The position numbers and the translations under genes were made by a program. From NCBI RefSeq assembly GCF_011383005.1, contig NZ_CP049935.1:1-64000 (forward strand): a DNA stretch of 64,000 nt, read 5' to 3'. The notes beneath the pieces were generated by a model, which was given only the letters and a program-made list of their open reading frames with translations, was not told where the DNA came from and searched no databases. The DNA is from Phycicoccus sp. HDW14. Its GTDB lineage: Bacteria > Actinomycetota > Actinomycetes > Actinomycetales > Dermatophilaceae. Shown piece after piece: positions 8,815 through 16,691 of the stretch; the first letter of the stretch is position 1; each line of letters begins with the position of its first letter.

Positions 8815-8963
8815 AGTTCCAAGGCTACGTCGACGCGCCGACTAGGCAGCGAGGGTGGATGACCATCGGGATCGTGTCGCGACTCGCAGGTGCGGGCGAG
8901 CGTCGGGACCGGGTAGTGCTCGCCGCAGATCGTGCACCGCCACGCATCGTCCTGCAGAGGCAC
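8811..8963 (-). CDS. Tiny zinc-finger phage protein (50 residues)
   Basis: A GTG start at 8963 gives 50 residues: VPLQDDAWRCTICGEHYPVP and on to CESRH. Cys10 and Cys13 (CTIC) with Cys26 and His30 make a Cys-X2-Cys...Cys-X3-His zinc site. The stop codon overlaps the next gene's GTG (GTGA), the arrangement used across this operon, and the start overlaps the end of the previous gene, so the reading is well supported despite its size. Likely DNA- or protein-binding. Confidence 0.62.
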   Translation of the reverse strand: MPLQDDAWRCTICGEHYPVPTLARTCESRHDPDGHPPSLPSRRVDVALEL

Positions 8964-8967
8964 CAGG

Positions 8968-9213
8968 TCAACGCCTCGCGCTCTGAGCGTCGAGCACCGC
9001 GGCCAGCGACCAGCCGGCGCGGGTCGACCTCCCGACGCGGACCCTCACGGCTGGCTTGAGCCCGCGGCGGCGAGCCCAGGTCTTGAACTGGTCGGTGGCC
9101 ACACCGACACGGTGGGCCGCGGCCTCGGTCGAGACGATGTCCTCGGTCAGGCACTCGGTCTCAGTGGCCGGGCCGCCGAGGACGATCCCGGGACGGGGCG
9201 GGGTGGTGGTCAT
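8968..9213 (-). CDS. Small helix-turn-helix phage protein
   Basis: The 81-residue product begins MTTTPPRPGIVLGGPATETE. Its middle (STEAAAHRVGVATDQFKTWARRRGLKP, written in two parts) has the spacing of a winged or MerR/excisionase-like helix-turn-helix, followed by VRVGRSTRAGWSLAAVLDA, typical of the wing and last helix. The ATG overlaps the previous stop (ATGA at 9210-9213). It could be an excisionase-like or regulatory protein. Confidence 0.68.
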   Translation of the reverse strand: MTTTPPRPGIVLGGPATETECLTEDIVSTEAAAHRVGVATDQFKTWARRRGLKPAVRVRVGRSTRAGWSLAAVLDAQSARR

Positions 9214-10238
9214 GGCAGCTGCCTCCGGAACGCGTCGGACACTTCGGTGATCGGTCGCATGAACGCCTCCATCGACCAGGCCTGGCGGCGGCCGTTCTCG
9301 TCGCGGCAGCGCGGGTGGTCGCAGCGGAGGACGCCCCAGGTCGGGTCCCACGGGAAGCCGATGGAGCCGCAGCCCGGGCAGGCCGCCGCCTCCCACGCCG
9401 GCCGCGGGGCCATGAACAGCAGCCGGCACGACAGGTGCCCGCACGACCAGGCGTCCTCGCACGTCGGCCCGGCCCACTTCTGCCCGGCGAACGGGTTGTG
9501 ACGCTGCCGCAGCACCACCGGCTTGTCCTTGTGGCCGGTCAGGGCTCGCGCCTCCTTGTGCCAGCGGCGAACGGTGCGCTCGACCTTGCCCCAGGACCGG
9601 CCTCGCTCAGGGTGGCCGGGATCGACCAGCGCGCCGGCGACGAGGGCGTGCGTCGGGTCGTGCTCGAGCAGCAGATCGACGAGGAGCGGCAGCCCGCGCA
9701 GGGCGGCCGGACCGGCGATGTCCGACGGGGTCGCCGACGACACGGTGGTGATGCTCTTGCGGATCGGCTGGCACGTGGGGTGCTTGCACTGGCCGGCGGG
9801 GTGCACGGGGCCGATGCGCGGCTTCGACGCGACGCCTCGGTAAACGTGGAGGGGCCCGAGGTCGAGCGCCTCGCGCAGCAGGTGGTCGAAGCGGATGGCG
9901 CCGCGGTGGACCTCGTCGACGAGGTGGGCCGGGCCGGCCGCCCACGGCGCCGGTGATCCCTTCTGGCTCTTGGCCTTCGGCACGCCAGGGTCGCGCGGCG
10001 CGCCGGTGCCGGGCATGGTGATCGACGCGAGGCGGACCAGCAGGGCACGGTGAGCGATCTCCTCGTGCGAGCACCGGGCCGGGCCCTCCGTCGAGCACCG
10101 GTGGCCAGCAGGTACGTCCCGCGGGTCGTAGAACTCATCCACCAGCTGGGCCACCACCTGCGTCAGCGTCAGCGGTCCCGCCGGCTCAGGCTTGCGTGAC
10201 TGGGCCACCGTCGTCCTCGCTGTCTTCGCCTTGGTCAC
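9210..10238 (-). CDS. Phage protein with zinc-binding C-terminus, unknown function
   Basis: The 342-residue product has a helical N-terminal half and a C-terminal region with several metal-ligand clusters: CEDAWSCGHLSCR, ACPGCGSIGFP and LRCDHPRCRDENGRR. The last looks like a zinc ribbon. The GTG start overlaps the previous stop (GTGA). Proteins of this layout are common and uncharacterised in actinophages; a role in DNA binding or early replication is possible but unproven. Confidence 0.72.
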   Translation of the reverse strand: MTKAKTARTTVAQSRKPEPAGPLTLTQVVAQLVDEFYDPRDVPAGHRCSTEGPARCSHEEIAHRALLVRLASITMPGTGAPRDPGVPKAKSQKGSPAPWAAGPAHLVDEVHRGAIRFDHLLREALDLGPLHVYRGVASKPRIGPVHPAGQCKHPTCQPIRKSITTVSSATPSDIAGPAALRGLPLLVDLLLEHDPTHALVAGALVDPGHPERGRSWGKVERTVRRWHKEARALTGHKDKPVVLRQRHNPFAGQKWAGPTCEDAWSCGHLSCRLLFMAPRPAWEAAACPGCGSIGFPWDPTWGVLRCDHPRCRDENGRRQAWSMEAFMRPITEVSDAFRRQLP

Positions 10239-11209
10239 TGGTCACCACCACGACGGCCTCGAGCACCACGAGATCTCTGGGCAGGCTGAGGCTGGGCAGG
10301 GGGCGCTCCCGCCCCAGTCCCTGCCTGACCCGGCCCGGCCCGTCCCGTCCCGGCCCGGCGTCCACCCTCGGACCACGGTGGTCCCGGCGGCGCCCCGCCG
10401 AGGGGCTCGAGGGTCGCGCCTGCGGCTGCGGCACCCTCGTGGGAGGTCGCGCCTGTGGCTGCGGCACCTCCCTGCTCGCCCGGATGCGCGCCTGTGGCTG
10501 CGGAACCTCTCGAGCTCGTGGACTGGGTCTCGAAGGGGTCGTTCGCGGCGGGCACCGGGTGGCCGAGGAAGTCCTCGACCCTCTTGCGGCTGCCGGAGGC
10601 CTTCGAGAAGTAGGGCATGGGCGGGGGTGGGAGCAGGTGGGTCTCCTTCTCGGGTCGGGGCATGTGCTTGAAGGTCGAGTTGCACTTGTGGCAGCACCGC
10701 ACGTAGGTCTCGAACGTGGCCGCGGTGCCGGGGTTGAGGTGGTCGTAGGTGGCGCCGCGCCCGGAGCGGGTGTCCTTCGAGCTGACGAGCACGACACGGC
10801 AGTAGCGGCACTGGTCACCGTCGCGCAGGAGCACCCGGGCGGTGAGCTCGGGGTTGCGGCGGTCCTGGTCGCGCTGGCGGTCCCAGGCGACGTCCTCCTT
10901 GAGGCGGATGTGCCACAGGTCGTCGTCCTCGACGATGCGCCAGCGTCGAGTGCGGCCGCGGCCCTCGGCGGTCATCAGACCGGCCTCGACGGCCTGGCGC
11001 AGCAGCAGCTGGGCGCGGTCGCCGCCGATGAGCTCGGCGGTGCCGATGTCGACGACGTAGTCCGTCATGTAGCCGGCCGACATCGTGGCGCAGCGGGACA
11101 CGAAGCCGAACACCTCGTTGGCCGAGCGAGCGTCGGCGCGATGGGTGCGCCGGATGGCCAGCACACGGATGTGCAGGCCGGACTTGTCGCTGGACTTGAG
11201 CCAGGGCAT
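10235..11209 (-). CDS. HNH nuclease-domain phage protein with winged-helix N-terminus and repeat tail
   Basis: The 324-residue protein starts MPWLKSSDKSGLHIRVLAIR. Residues 1-120 resemble winged-helix replisome-organiser domains. Residues about 125-195 form an HNH module: GDQCRYCRVVL, then TYDHLNPG with the catalytic His, then CCHKCN. Residues 220-324 are a Gly/Ala/Pro-rich tail with AAATGA-type repeats matching DNA repeats at 10416-10503. In phages such proteins nick or process DNA in replication or packaging; the exact role is not shown. Confidence 0.78.
   Translation of the reverse strand: MPWLKSSDKSGLHIRVLAIRRTHRADARSANEVFGFVSRCATMSAGYMTDYVVDIGTAELIGGDRAQLLLRQAVEAGLMTAEGRGRTRRWRIVEDDDLWHIRLKEDVAWDRQRDQDRRNPELTARVLLRDGDQCRYCRVVLVSSKDTRSGRGATYDHLNPGTAATFETYVRCCHKCNSTFKHMPRPEKETHLLPPPPMPYFSKASGSRKRVEDFLGHPVPAANDPFETQSTSSRGSAATGAHPGEQGGAAATGATSHEGAAAAGATLEPLGGAPPGPPWSEGGRRAGTGRAGPGQAGTGAGAPPAQPQPAQRSRGARGRRGGDQ
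10416..10503. repeat. Three direct repeats inside the HNH gene
   Basis: A 16-base core occurs at 10416-10431 (one mismatch), 10449-10464 and 10488-10503, spaced 33 and 39 bases, multiples of three, so copies stay in frame. They encode Ala-Ala-Ala/Thr-Gly-Ala units in the linker-like tail. Replication slippage would change the copy number. Confidence 0.75.
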
Positions 11210-11258
11210 TCGGTGGGGTGCTCCATCGAGTCGAGGGCGTTCGAGGCGGCTGGGGTGC

Positions 11259-11486
11259 CTAGGGCGGCGGGTGCACGTCGAAGAGCAGGGCCTCGAGCGG
11301 GGCGGCGATCGCCCGTCCGCGCTGGATGTCGACGTAGCCGTCGAGGCTGTCCGCGAGCGCCAGCCAGAGGTCGCGCACGTCGGGGACGTCGTCGTCGATG
11401 GCGGCCCGCTCGCGGAAGTACTTCGCCTCGCTCTCGAGGGCCGTCAAGGCGCGTTCACGAGCCCGCGGGGCGCTGGTGCTGGTCAT
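11259..11486 (-). CDS. Small phage protein of unknown function
   Basis: The 75-residue product starts MTSTSAPRARERALTALESE and is helical and acidic in the middle (DDDVPDVRDLWLALADSLDG), ending FDVHPPP. The ATG overlaps the stop of the preceding gene (ATGA, 11483-11486). No family recognised. Confidence 0.62.
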   Translation of the reverse strand: MTSTSAPRARERALTALESEAKYFRERAAIDDDVPDVRDLWLALADSLDGYVDIQRGRAIAAPLEALLFDVHPPP

Positions 11487-12157
11487 CGGCCGCCCGCCCG
11501 CTGTGCGGGGCCGTACGGGCTCTGCTGGGCCTCTCGGCCGGTGCGGCGGTCCCTCGATCGGCGAGCGTCGTCCAGTTGAGGCTGGGACGGCTCGGCGGGC
11601 TGCTGGTCGGTGAACCTGTCGAGGGTCGCCCGGGCGAAGCCTGCGTCCTCCGCGTACTCGGTGCTGTGCATGATGAAGACGCCGGGGTTGCGCGGGAGGA
11701 TCCGGGTTCGTGGGCCGCTGCCGACGACGATCGAGTCGTGCAGGGCGTTGGCAGGGTGCTCGAGCAGGATCTGGGCGACCCGCTCGAGCTGCCAGCCCTC
11801 CATCTGCCACGCCTCGTCGATGAACAGCGGGTGCGCACGCAGCCGGGCCACCTCCGCCGCCAGCTGGCGACGCCGCTCCTCCGTAGCGCGTTGAAGCTGG
11901 CGGCTGGCTCCGAGGATCGCCGCGTTGAGGCGGTGCCAGTCGTCCTCGTCGCCGAGCTGCTCGGTGACCGCGGCGTACATGCTGCTGAGGCTGGCCCAAG
12001 GCCGTCGGGCGATGTCGGCGCCGTAGTACTCGCCGCCGGTGTCGACCTCGTGAGAGCCGTCGGCCGACCACGACGCGGCATCGACCCCGCCGTTCCACTC
12101 GACGTAGTCCTCGAGGGCGGCGTCGATGTCGTCGAGGACCTCGTCCGCGCCGCTCAC
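11483..12157 (-). CDS. Phage hypothetical protein
   Basis: The 224-residue product starts at a GTG (12157) overlapping the upstream stop (GTGA). It opens VSGADEVLDDIDAALEDYV and contains a Trp-rich segment with predicted helices (EAWQMEGWQLERVAQILL) and a charged Arg/Gln-rich C-terminus. No conserved domain was recognised. Confidence 0.65.
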   Translation of the reverse strand: MSGADEVLDDIDAALEDYVEWNGGVDAASWSADGSHEVDTGGEYYGADIARRPWASLSSMYAAVTEQLGDEDDWHRLNAAILGASRQLQRATEERRRQLAAEVARLRAHPLFIDEAWQMEGWQLERVAQILLEHPANALHDSIVVGSGPRTRILPRNPGVFIMHSTEYAEDAGFARATLDRFTDQQPAEPSQPQLDDARRSRDRRTGREAQQSPYGPAQRAGGR

Positions 12158-12366
12158 GCCGACAACCTCCGTCGCTCGGCGAGCGGGATCACGTTGTCCG
12201 GCACGGTCTCTGGGACCAGGTGCCGCACGACGTCCGCCGCGAACGAGGGGCACGCCTCGTGCGAGCAGTAGCAGACCGAGCCAGGGCAGTATCGGCCCGG
12301 CGCCGCCTTCGGGTCCTCAGCACACGTGGGGCAGCTCTGCGCGGTCTGGGAGGCAGCGAGCGTCAT
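12154..12366 (-). CDS. Small cysteine-rich phage protein (WhiB-like or zinc-ribbon)
   Basis: The 70-residue product is read from the ATG at 12366, which overlaps the previous stop (ATGA). It has six cysteines: SCPTC, YCPGSVCYCSHEAC. The spacing suggests one or two zinc sites. Longer reading to 12414 is possible but lacks the coupling. Probably a zinc ribbon; no family assigned. Confidence 0.6.
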   Translation of the reverse strand: MTLAASQTAQSCPTCAEDPKAAPGRYCPGSVCYCSHEACPSFAADVVRHLVPETVPDNVIPLAERRRLSA

Positions 12367-12611
12367 CGTCCCCGACCCGGATCTGGAAGGCGCGGAGTGG
12401 GCGAGTCGATCCATGACCTGTCCGGAGGTGGTTGGGCAAGCGGGGTGTCGCCCACTTGGCCCAGGTGGTCCACCCGCTCGTTGAGTTCGGCCAGGAGGAT
12501 CCGTCGACCTCTGCGGAAGACCACGTGCGCCGGGGCGAACTCCACGCTCGTGACGTCGTGAATCTCGCAATCCCGCCCGTTCGTCGGGTCCGTGTAGATG
12601 AAGTCAGCCAT
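12363..12611 (-). CDS. Small phage protein of unknown function
   Basis: The 82-residue product starts MADFIYTDPTNGRDCEIHDV, with a compact beta-like core up to residue 45 and a Pro-rich tail ending RLPDPGRGR. It overlaps its neighbours at both ends by one to four bases. The core resembles short beta-barrel phage proteins but cannot be named. Confidence 0.62.
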   Translation of the reverse strand: MADFIYTDPTNGRDCEIHDVTSVEFAPAHVVFRRGRRILLAELNERVDHLGQVGDTPLAQPPPDRSWIDSPTPRLPDPGRGR

Positions 12612-12865
12612 CAGGTGATCACCCCGGCGCGGATGCCGGTGCGGACGATCTTGCGGTTCAGCAGACCGAGCGCCTCGCCGCGGTGGCCGGTCAGGTGCTC
12701 GACGGCTGCGAGCGCAGTCAGGGCGACGTCGAGGAGCTCGTCGACGACGTCGTCCATCGAGCCGGCGACGCCCTTGCGCGGGTTCTGACCCGTCACACCT
12801 ATGTACGCGGCCACCACCTCGCCGCACTCCTCGGCGATCTTCGCTACCCGGGCCCAGGTGACCAC
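12611..12865 (-). CDS. MazG-like nucleotide pyrophosphohydrolase
   Basis: The 84-residue product, read from GTG 12865, has the all-alpha NTP pyrophosphatase signature: IAEECGEVVAAYIG (E-E-x-x-E metal ligands) and DDVVDELLDVALTALAAVEH (E-x-x-D). These enzymes hydrolyse dNTPs or alarmones, and phages use them to shape nucleotide pools. Its stop abuts the next start at 12611. It is shorter than host MazG but within the range of phage dUTPase/MazG-like forms. Confidence 0.75.
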   Translation of the reverse strand: MVTWARVAKIAEECGEVVAAYIGVTGQNPRKGVAGSMDDVVDELLDVALTALAAVEHLTGHRGEALGLLNRKIVRTGIRAGVIT

Positions 12866-13038
12866 CCCGGGTCGAGGTCGGCGTTGCCAGCGTCGATCCA
12901 CTGTGAGAGAGCGACGAGCGCAGCGGCGTGAAGTGAGTCCAGTGCGGACACGCCTGCGTCCCCGGCGGGGGGACGGGGGACTTCGGCGCGTCCGGACGGC
13001 TTCGGGCGGTATCCGTGGCCGGGCGGCGGAAGTCTCAC
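12844..13038 (-). CDS. Small phage protein of unknown function
   Basis: The 64-residue product starts at GTG 13038, overlapping the upstream stop (GTGA). The first 25 residues are Pro/Arg-rich; SALDSLHAAALVALSQWIDA (about 31-50) is a likely helix. It overlaps the MazG-like gene start by about 22 bases. Confidence 0.55.
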   Translation of the reverse strand: MRLPPPGHGYRPKPSGRAEVPRPPAGDAGVSALDSLHAAALVALSQWIDAGNADLDPGWSPGPG

Positions 13039-13673
13039 GGGGTGGCTCCCGTCGCGGCGAAGGGGTCAGGGACGACGCGCAGGCCCGTGCGCGGCGCGGC
13101 CTCATCCCACTCGGGGTCGTCAGCTGGCGGCTCGGAGATCTCCTCGACGGCCGGCCCGGGCTCGGCCGGGGCCTCCTCGACGTCTTTGTCGTCGATGGCG
13201 TCCGGGTCGTAGAAGTCCAACGGCATCTGGCCGGCGCCGGCCTTCACGAGGGCGGCGACGTCGGCCTTCCAGAGGCCGTTGCGCTGGATGACCCCGAGGA
13301 ACTCCTCGACGTCGTGGCCGCGGGTGCGGCCGACCCACTCGCCCTCGCCGTTCCGCTCGACCGCGAGGTGCGAGAGCTCGTGGTCGACCAGGGCACGCTT
13401 CTGCTCCGGCTTCATGCCCTCCCACAGGTCCTTCGGGAACTCGAGCACGAACAGCGGGACGCCGACCGACTCGTCGTCGACGAGGAACTGCGACAGGCCG
13501 GCGATCTTGCGCGCCTTGCCGAGGATGGCCCGGCCGCGCGCGACGGCGTGCACGTCGCGGAACACGTAGAGGATCTGGGCGTGCTTGAGGTCCTCGTGCT
13601 GCTTCACGTCCGCGATCAGGCGGTCCGCGATCGGCTTTACCTGGTCGGTGGCCCACTCCCACTCGACGCTCAC
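13035..13673 (-). CDS. Phage putative metallopeptidase (HExxH)
   Basis: The 212-residue product is read from GTG 13673 (GTGA overlap). It carries the zinc-protease motif VDHELSHLAV (His-Glu-x-x-His) near residue 115 and belongs to the uncharacterised phage metallopeptidase group (PF18894-like). A probable Asp/Glu-rich C-terminal tail follows (PADDPEWDEA). The target is unknown; its place in the early operon suggests a host or phage regulator rather than virion maturation. Confidence 0.78.
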   Translation of the reverse strand: MSVEWEWATDQVKPIADRLIADVKQHEDLKHAQILYVFRDVHAVARGRAILGKARKIAGLSQFLVDDESVGVPLFVLEFPKDLWEGMKPEQKRALVDHELSHLAVERNGEGEWVGRTRGHDVEEFLGVIQRNGLWKADVAALVKAGAGQMPLDFYDPDAIDDKDVEEAPAEPGPAVEEISEPPADDPEWDEAAPRTGLRVVPDPFAATGATP

Positions 13674-14278
13674 AGCTCGGCTCCTTCGGTGTCGGGGAAG
13701 CGGATCTGGCCGGTGTCGTCGTCGCGGACGACGCGGCCGGTGCGGACGAGGTGCTCGTGGGCCTCGCGCAGCGCGCGGGCCTCGTCGTCCCAGAAGGTCG
13801 GCGCCTCGATCCCGGCGTCGAGCAGGTGCCCGAGCTGGGTCAGTAGGTCGAGGGCGTCGGCGAGCTCGAGCGAGCGGAAGAGCGGGATGTCCCATCGGAC
13901 GAGGGGGACCCGGTCTCCGTCGGTGATGTCGCGGCCGAGGTCGACGTCGAGCCGAGGGTGCACGTGCAGGAGGCCTCCCCAGCCGTCGACGCCGACGACG
14001 ACGTGCAGGGCGTCCCGGTGCGGTGCGGCACCGTGCTCGAAGACCGTGGCATTCGTCCGGTCGGCCTGCTGCACGACCCTGCCGGCGAGCACTGCCAGGT
14101 CGTGCAGGTGGGCCTGTTCCTCGTCCGCGAGCGCGACGACGGCCTTGACGAGGCGGTCGAACTCGTCGGCGGTGACGGGGATCGGAAGGGCGTCGTCGAT
14201 GGCCGCGCAGTACTTCGCGATGCGGGCGGCCTGGGCGGTGATGGCCGCGACGTCGTCGGGGGCGGTCTGGGTGGTCAT
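13670..14278 (-). CDS. Phage hypothetical protein
   Basis: The 202-residue product starts MTTQTAPDDVAAITAQAARI (ATG 14278 overlapping the upstream stop). Residues 20-75 are helical, 85-120 resemble beta strands (LHVVVGVDGWGGLLHVHPRL), and the C-terminus is helical with an HEHLVRTGRVVRDDD segment. No domain recognised. Confidence 0.62.
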   Translation of the reverse strand: MTTQTAPDDVAAITAQAARIAKYCAAIDDALPIPVTADEFDRLVKAVVALADEEQAHLHDLAVLAGRVVQQADRTNATVFEHGAAPHRDALHVVVGVDGWGGLLHVHPRLDVDLGRDITDGDRVPLVRWDIPLFRSLELADALDLLTQLGHLLDAGIEAPTFWDDEARALREAHEHLVRTGRVVRDDDTGQIRFPDTEGAEL

Positions 14279-14433
14279 CGGCGTGGGCCCCTCGAGACGA
14301 TGAGGATGCCGAGGAGAGCGCAGAGCACGGTGACGACGGCGCTGCCGACCGTCATCGGTGAGGTGAAGAACATCGCGAGGGCGACGCCGACCGCGGCGAG
14401 CACGATGAGCACGAGGCAGGTCAGGATCTCCAT
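14275..14433 (-). CDS. Small two-segment membrane protein
   Basis: The 52-residue product, read from ATG 14433 (TGATG overlap with the previous gene), contains two hydrophobic stretches: ILTCLVLIVLAAVGVALAMFF and TVGSAVVTVLCALLGILIV, joined by a short polar turn and ending SRGPRR. It is holin-sized, but holins normally sit with lysis genes, not in the early operon, so an unknown early membrane role is as likely. Confidence 0.6.
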   Translation of the reverse strand: MEILTCLVLIVLAAVGVALAMFFTSPMTVGSAVVTVLCALLGILIVSRGPRR

Positions 14434-15134
14434 CAGGCGGTCTCGTCCGGTCCGCCGAGCTCGTCGTCGGCCGGCCCGTCGGCCGGCTCATCGGCGACGG
14501 GCCCGTCGACGTTCCACCTGGCGGATCCCGACTGGGAGTACTCCGTGCCGGTGAACCGGTCCCGCTCCCAGTCGGACCACGGGTAGCCGTACGCCGTCAG
14601 GGTCGCGGTCCAGGCGCGGCCGGGGGCCCCGTAGGTGTGGAGCCCGGGGTAGGGGTCGACCTTCCGCAGGCTCGTCTCGCCGGCGATGTGGGTCGCGATG
14701 TCAAGGGCGAGGACCAGGGCGTTGACGTTGAGCCCGACGAGGGCCTCTCCGAGCGCTTCCGCGAGGTCGTCGGTCTGCTGCTCCTCGTCGGTGCCCTTGA
14801 CGACCTCGGGGACGGGTGCCCCGAGGATGTCCAGCATCACGCGGGCGCCCTTGAGGTCCCGGGCCCAGGAGACGTCGAACTGGAAGGCGTCGACCACGAG
14901 GGCCTGCAGGCGAGTCCGGACGACGGCGGGGTCGGAGACCTTCGCCAGCTGGTCGCGCAGGAACGTGGCCCGCGCCTCGGCGGCCGCTCCGGCGCTCTTC
15001 GTCAGCTCGTCCTTGAGGGCGGCCAGCTCGGCCTCGGCCTTGAGCTCAGCCTTGGTCTTCGTCGGCTTGGGCTTCGGGTGCAGCTTCGGCTGGGTGCACC
15101 CGTGGACAAGCTTCTTCCTCGAGTACTCCGTCAC
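14433..15134 (-). CDS. ParB-like protein, C-terminal part (separated by apparent frameshift)
   Basis: As written this is a 233-residue frame from GTG 15134. The frame directly upstream also encodes HKDCPGRATYW, a Cys-Pro-Gly motif typical of the C-terminal region of actinophage ParB proteins, and it continues into this gene. One missing C at 15216-15218 would fuse it to the preceding ParB (14433-15979, about 514 residues). The C-terminus is acidic. Alternatively it is a real separate gene, since GTGA overlaps the upstream stop at 15131-15134. Confidence 0.6.
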   Translation of the reverse strand: MTEYSRKKLVHGCTQPKLHPKPKPTKTKAELKAEAELAALKDELTKSAGAAAEARATFLRDQLAKVSDPAVVRTRLQALVVDAFQFDVSWARDLKGARVMLDILGAPVPEVVKGTDEEQQTDDLAEALGEALVGLNVNALVLALDIATHIAGETSLRKVDPYPGLHTYGAPGRAWTATLTAYGYPWSDWERDRFTGTEYSQSGSARWNVDGPVADEPADGPADDELGGPDETA

Positions 15135-15979
15135 CCAGTAGGTGGCCCGGCCGGGGCAGTCCTTGTGCGTCCGCTGCTCGGCGGCGTCGATCTTGCCGTC
15201 GTCCCCCAGGTGCGCGGGAAGTTCGGCAGCAGGTCCTCGAGGTGCTTCGACCCCTTCGGCTGGTTGGCGAGGACGGTGACGCCGGCCTCGCTGAGCTTCT
15301 CGAGCCGGACCGCGAGCGCCGCGGCCTCCTCGCGCTCCCGGCGCGCGCTGTTGAGGGTGAAGGTGTAGTTGTTCGAGCCGACGGCCTTGAGGAGCGTCTT
15401 CTGGGCCTTGGGGTCATCGTCGAACTCGGAGATCTCGAGGGCCTGCTCGATCGTGACCTGGTGGGCCTGCAGCGCCGAGCGGGCGGCCTCGCCGATCTTC
15501 GCGAGCTTGAGGCGGTCGCGGATCCGGGTCGCGGGCTGGCCGACCTTGGCGGCGAGCGCCTTCTGGGTGAGGCCGTCGATGTCGAGGAGGAGCTGGTAGG
15601 CGTCGGCCTCCTCCACGGGGGTGAGGTCGACGCGCTGCAGGTTCTCGACGAGCATGGCCTCGATCTGTGCGCCGCGGGTCGTGAGGTCCTCGCGGATGAG
15701 GACTGGCACCGTGGTGAGCTTGGCCTTCTTCGCCGCGGCGAGGCGGCGGTGGCCGGCGATCAGCAGCCAGGTCGCCTTGCCCATCGACCGGGCGGTCATG
15801 CCGGTGTGCGGCGGGGCGACGACGAGCGGCTCGAGGAGGCCGACGGACTCGACCGAGGCGGCCAGGTCGGTGACGTCGCCGACGTCGAGGCGGACGTTGT
15901 CCGGGTGGGCCTTGACCTGCGAGAGGGCGACGTGCTCGAGGCGGGTCTGCGCGGTCGGGGTGGTGGCGGTGGCGGTCAT
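15131..15979 (-). CDS. ParB/RepB-like DNA-binding protein (N-terminal part, frameshifted)
   Basis: The visible 282 residues start MTATATTPTAQTRLEHVALS. The ParB N-domain (LSQVKAHPDNVRLDVGD...LLEPLVVAP) is followed by the CTP-binding [13 protein letters not shown] motif, then LVENLQRVDLTPVEEADAYQ and a helix-turn-helix (LTQKALAAKVGQPATRIRDR). Such proteins bind DNA and act in partition or regulation. The last 20-odd residues after LEDLLPNF are out of frame because of a likely one-base loss in the C-run at 15216-15218. Start overlaps the upstream stop (ATGA). Confidence 0.8.
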   Translation of the reverse strand: MTATATTPTAQTRLEHVALSQVKAHPDNVRLDVGDVTDLAASVESVGLLEPLVVAPPHTGMTARSMGKATWLLIAGHRRLAAAKKAKLTTVPVLIREDLTTRGAQIEAMLVENLQRVDLTPVEEADAYQLLLDIDGLTQKALAAKVGQPATRIRDRLKLAKIGEAARSALQAHQVTIEQALEISEFDDDPKAQKTLLKAVGSNNYTFTLNSARREREEAAALAVRLEKLSEAGVTVLANQPKGSKHLEDLLPNFPRTWGTTARSTPPSSGRTRTAPAGPPTG

Positions 15980-16377
15980 GACGGTGGTGCTCCTTCGGCT
16001 GTGGTTCGGCTGGGGTCGCGACCGGTGTCGAGGGTCGCTGCGAGGCGCTCCGCGAACGGGCGCCAGGCGGTCGTGGTGGGGAGCTCGTCGAACAACGCCT
16101 TGAGGTCCTCGAGCATCTGCGGGACCTGCGCCGCGGCGAGGTGGCGGGTGTTGAGCCGGAGCATCCCCATGTGGGTGCGCACGACGAGGACGGTCATCCC
16201 GCGGCACCGGCGGCCCGAGGTGCACGAGACGTTGTCGAGGGCCTGGAAGCCGGGCTGCTCGGCGAGCCGGCACTGGCACGCCGGGTCGACGTGGTCGATC
16301 GCCTTGCACCAGGTCCGCACCTCGTCGGCGAGCGCCGTCAAGCGCAGACGCATCCGCTCGTCGCTCTTGGTGCTCAC
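15976..16377 (-). CDS. Phage hypothetical protein
   Basis: The 133-residue product starts at GTG 16377 (GTGA overlap): VSTKSDERMRLRLTALADEV. Helical N-terminus with a Cys-rich stretch (CTSGRRCRGM) and an amphipathic helix LEDLKALFDELP. It lies between a small zinc-ribbon protein and the second ParB. No family recognised. Confidence 0.6.
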   Translation of the reverse strand: MSTKSDERMRLRLTALADEVRTWCKAIDHVDPACQCRLAEQPGFQALDNVSCTSGRRCRGMTVLVVRTHMGMLRLNTRHLAAAQVPQMLEDLKALFDELPTTTAWRPFAERLAATLDTGRDPSRTTAEGAPPS

Positions 16378-16691
16378 GCGGCCCTCCCCATGAATCGGCC
16401 GCCATTGGCGCGAGCTCGGCTGCGGGCGTGGCACTCCCGGCAGCGGACGGCGTTGCGGGTCACCTGCTTCGAGCAGTCGGCGCAGGGGTGGGTGCGAGGG
16501 CGAGGCGGCTTGAGCCACGTCCGGCCGCGCAGCTGCTCGAACCGGTTGGCCAGGTCGGGGCGCTCCGCCCGGTACAGGGCCCGGGCGATCGACTCAGGGC
16601 GCATCCCGAGGTGGGAGGCGATCGACAGCGGCCGGTCCCCGAACCCCAGGAAGTGCTCGACCTCCTCGACGACGACGGCGCGCGGCGTCAT
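16374..16691 (-). CDS. Small phage protein with helix-turn-helix and zinc ribbon
   Basis: The 105-residue product starts [20 protein letters not shown] (ATG 16691 overlapping the upstream stop). Residues 10-50 resemble a helix-turn-helix (PLSIASHLGMRPESIARALY). The C-terminal part has CADCSKQVT...VRCRECHARSR, a four-Cys zinc ribbon. A DNA-binding regulatory or recruitment protein is likely. Confidence 0.68.
   Translation of the reverse strand: MTPRAVVVEEVEHFLGFGDRPLSIASHLGMRPESIARALYRAERPDLANRFEQLRGRTWLKPPRPRTHPCADCSKQVTRNAVRCRECHARSRARANGGRFMGRAA

Noticed and set aside
14275..14433. Holin assignment for the two-span 52-residue protein
   Set aside because: It sits in the early operon far from any endolysin; kept only as a membrane protein.
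15210..15225. Programmed frameshift in parB
   Set aside because: No slippery heptamer; the same one-base loss in C/G runs occurs in many unrelated genes.
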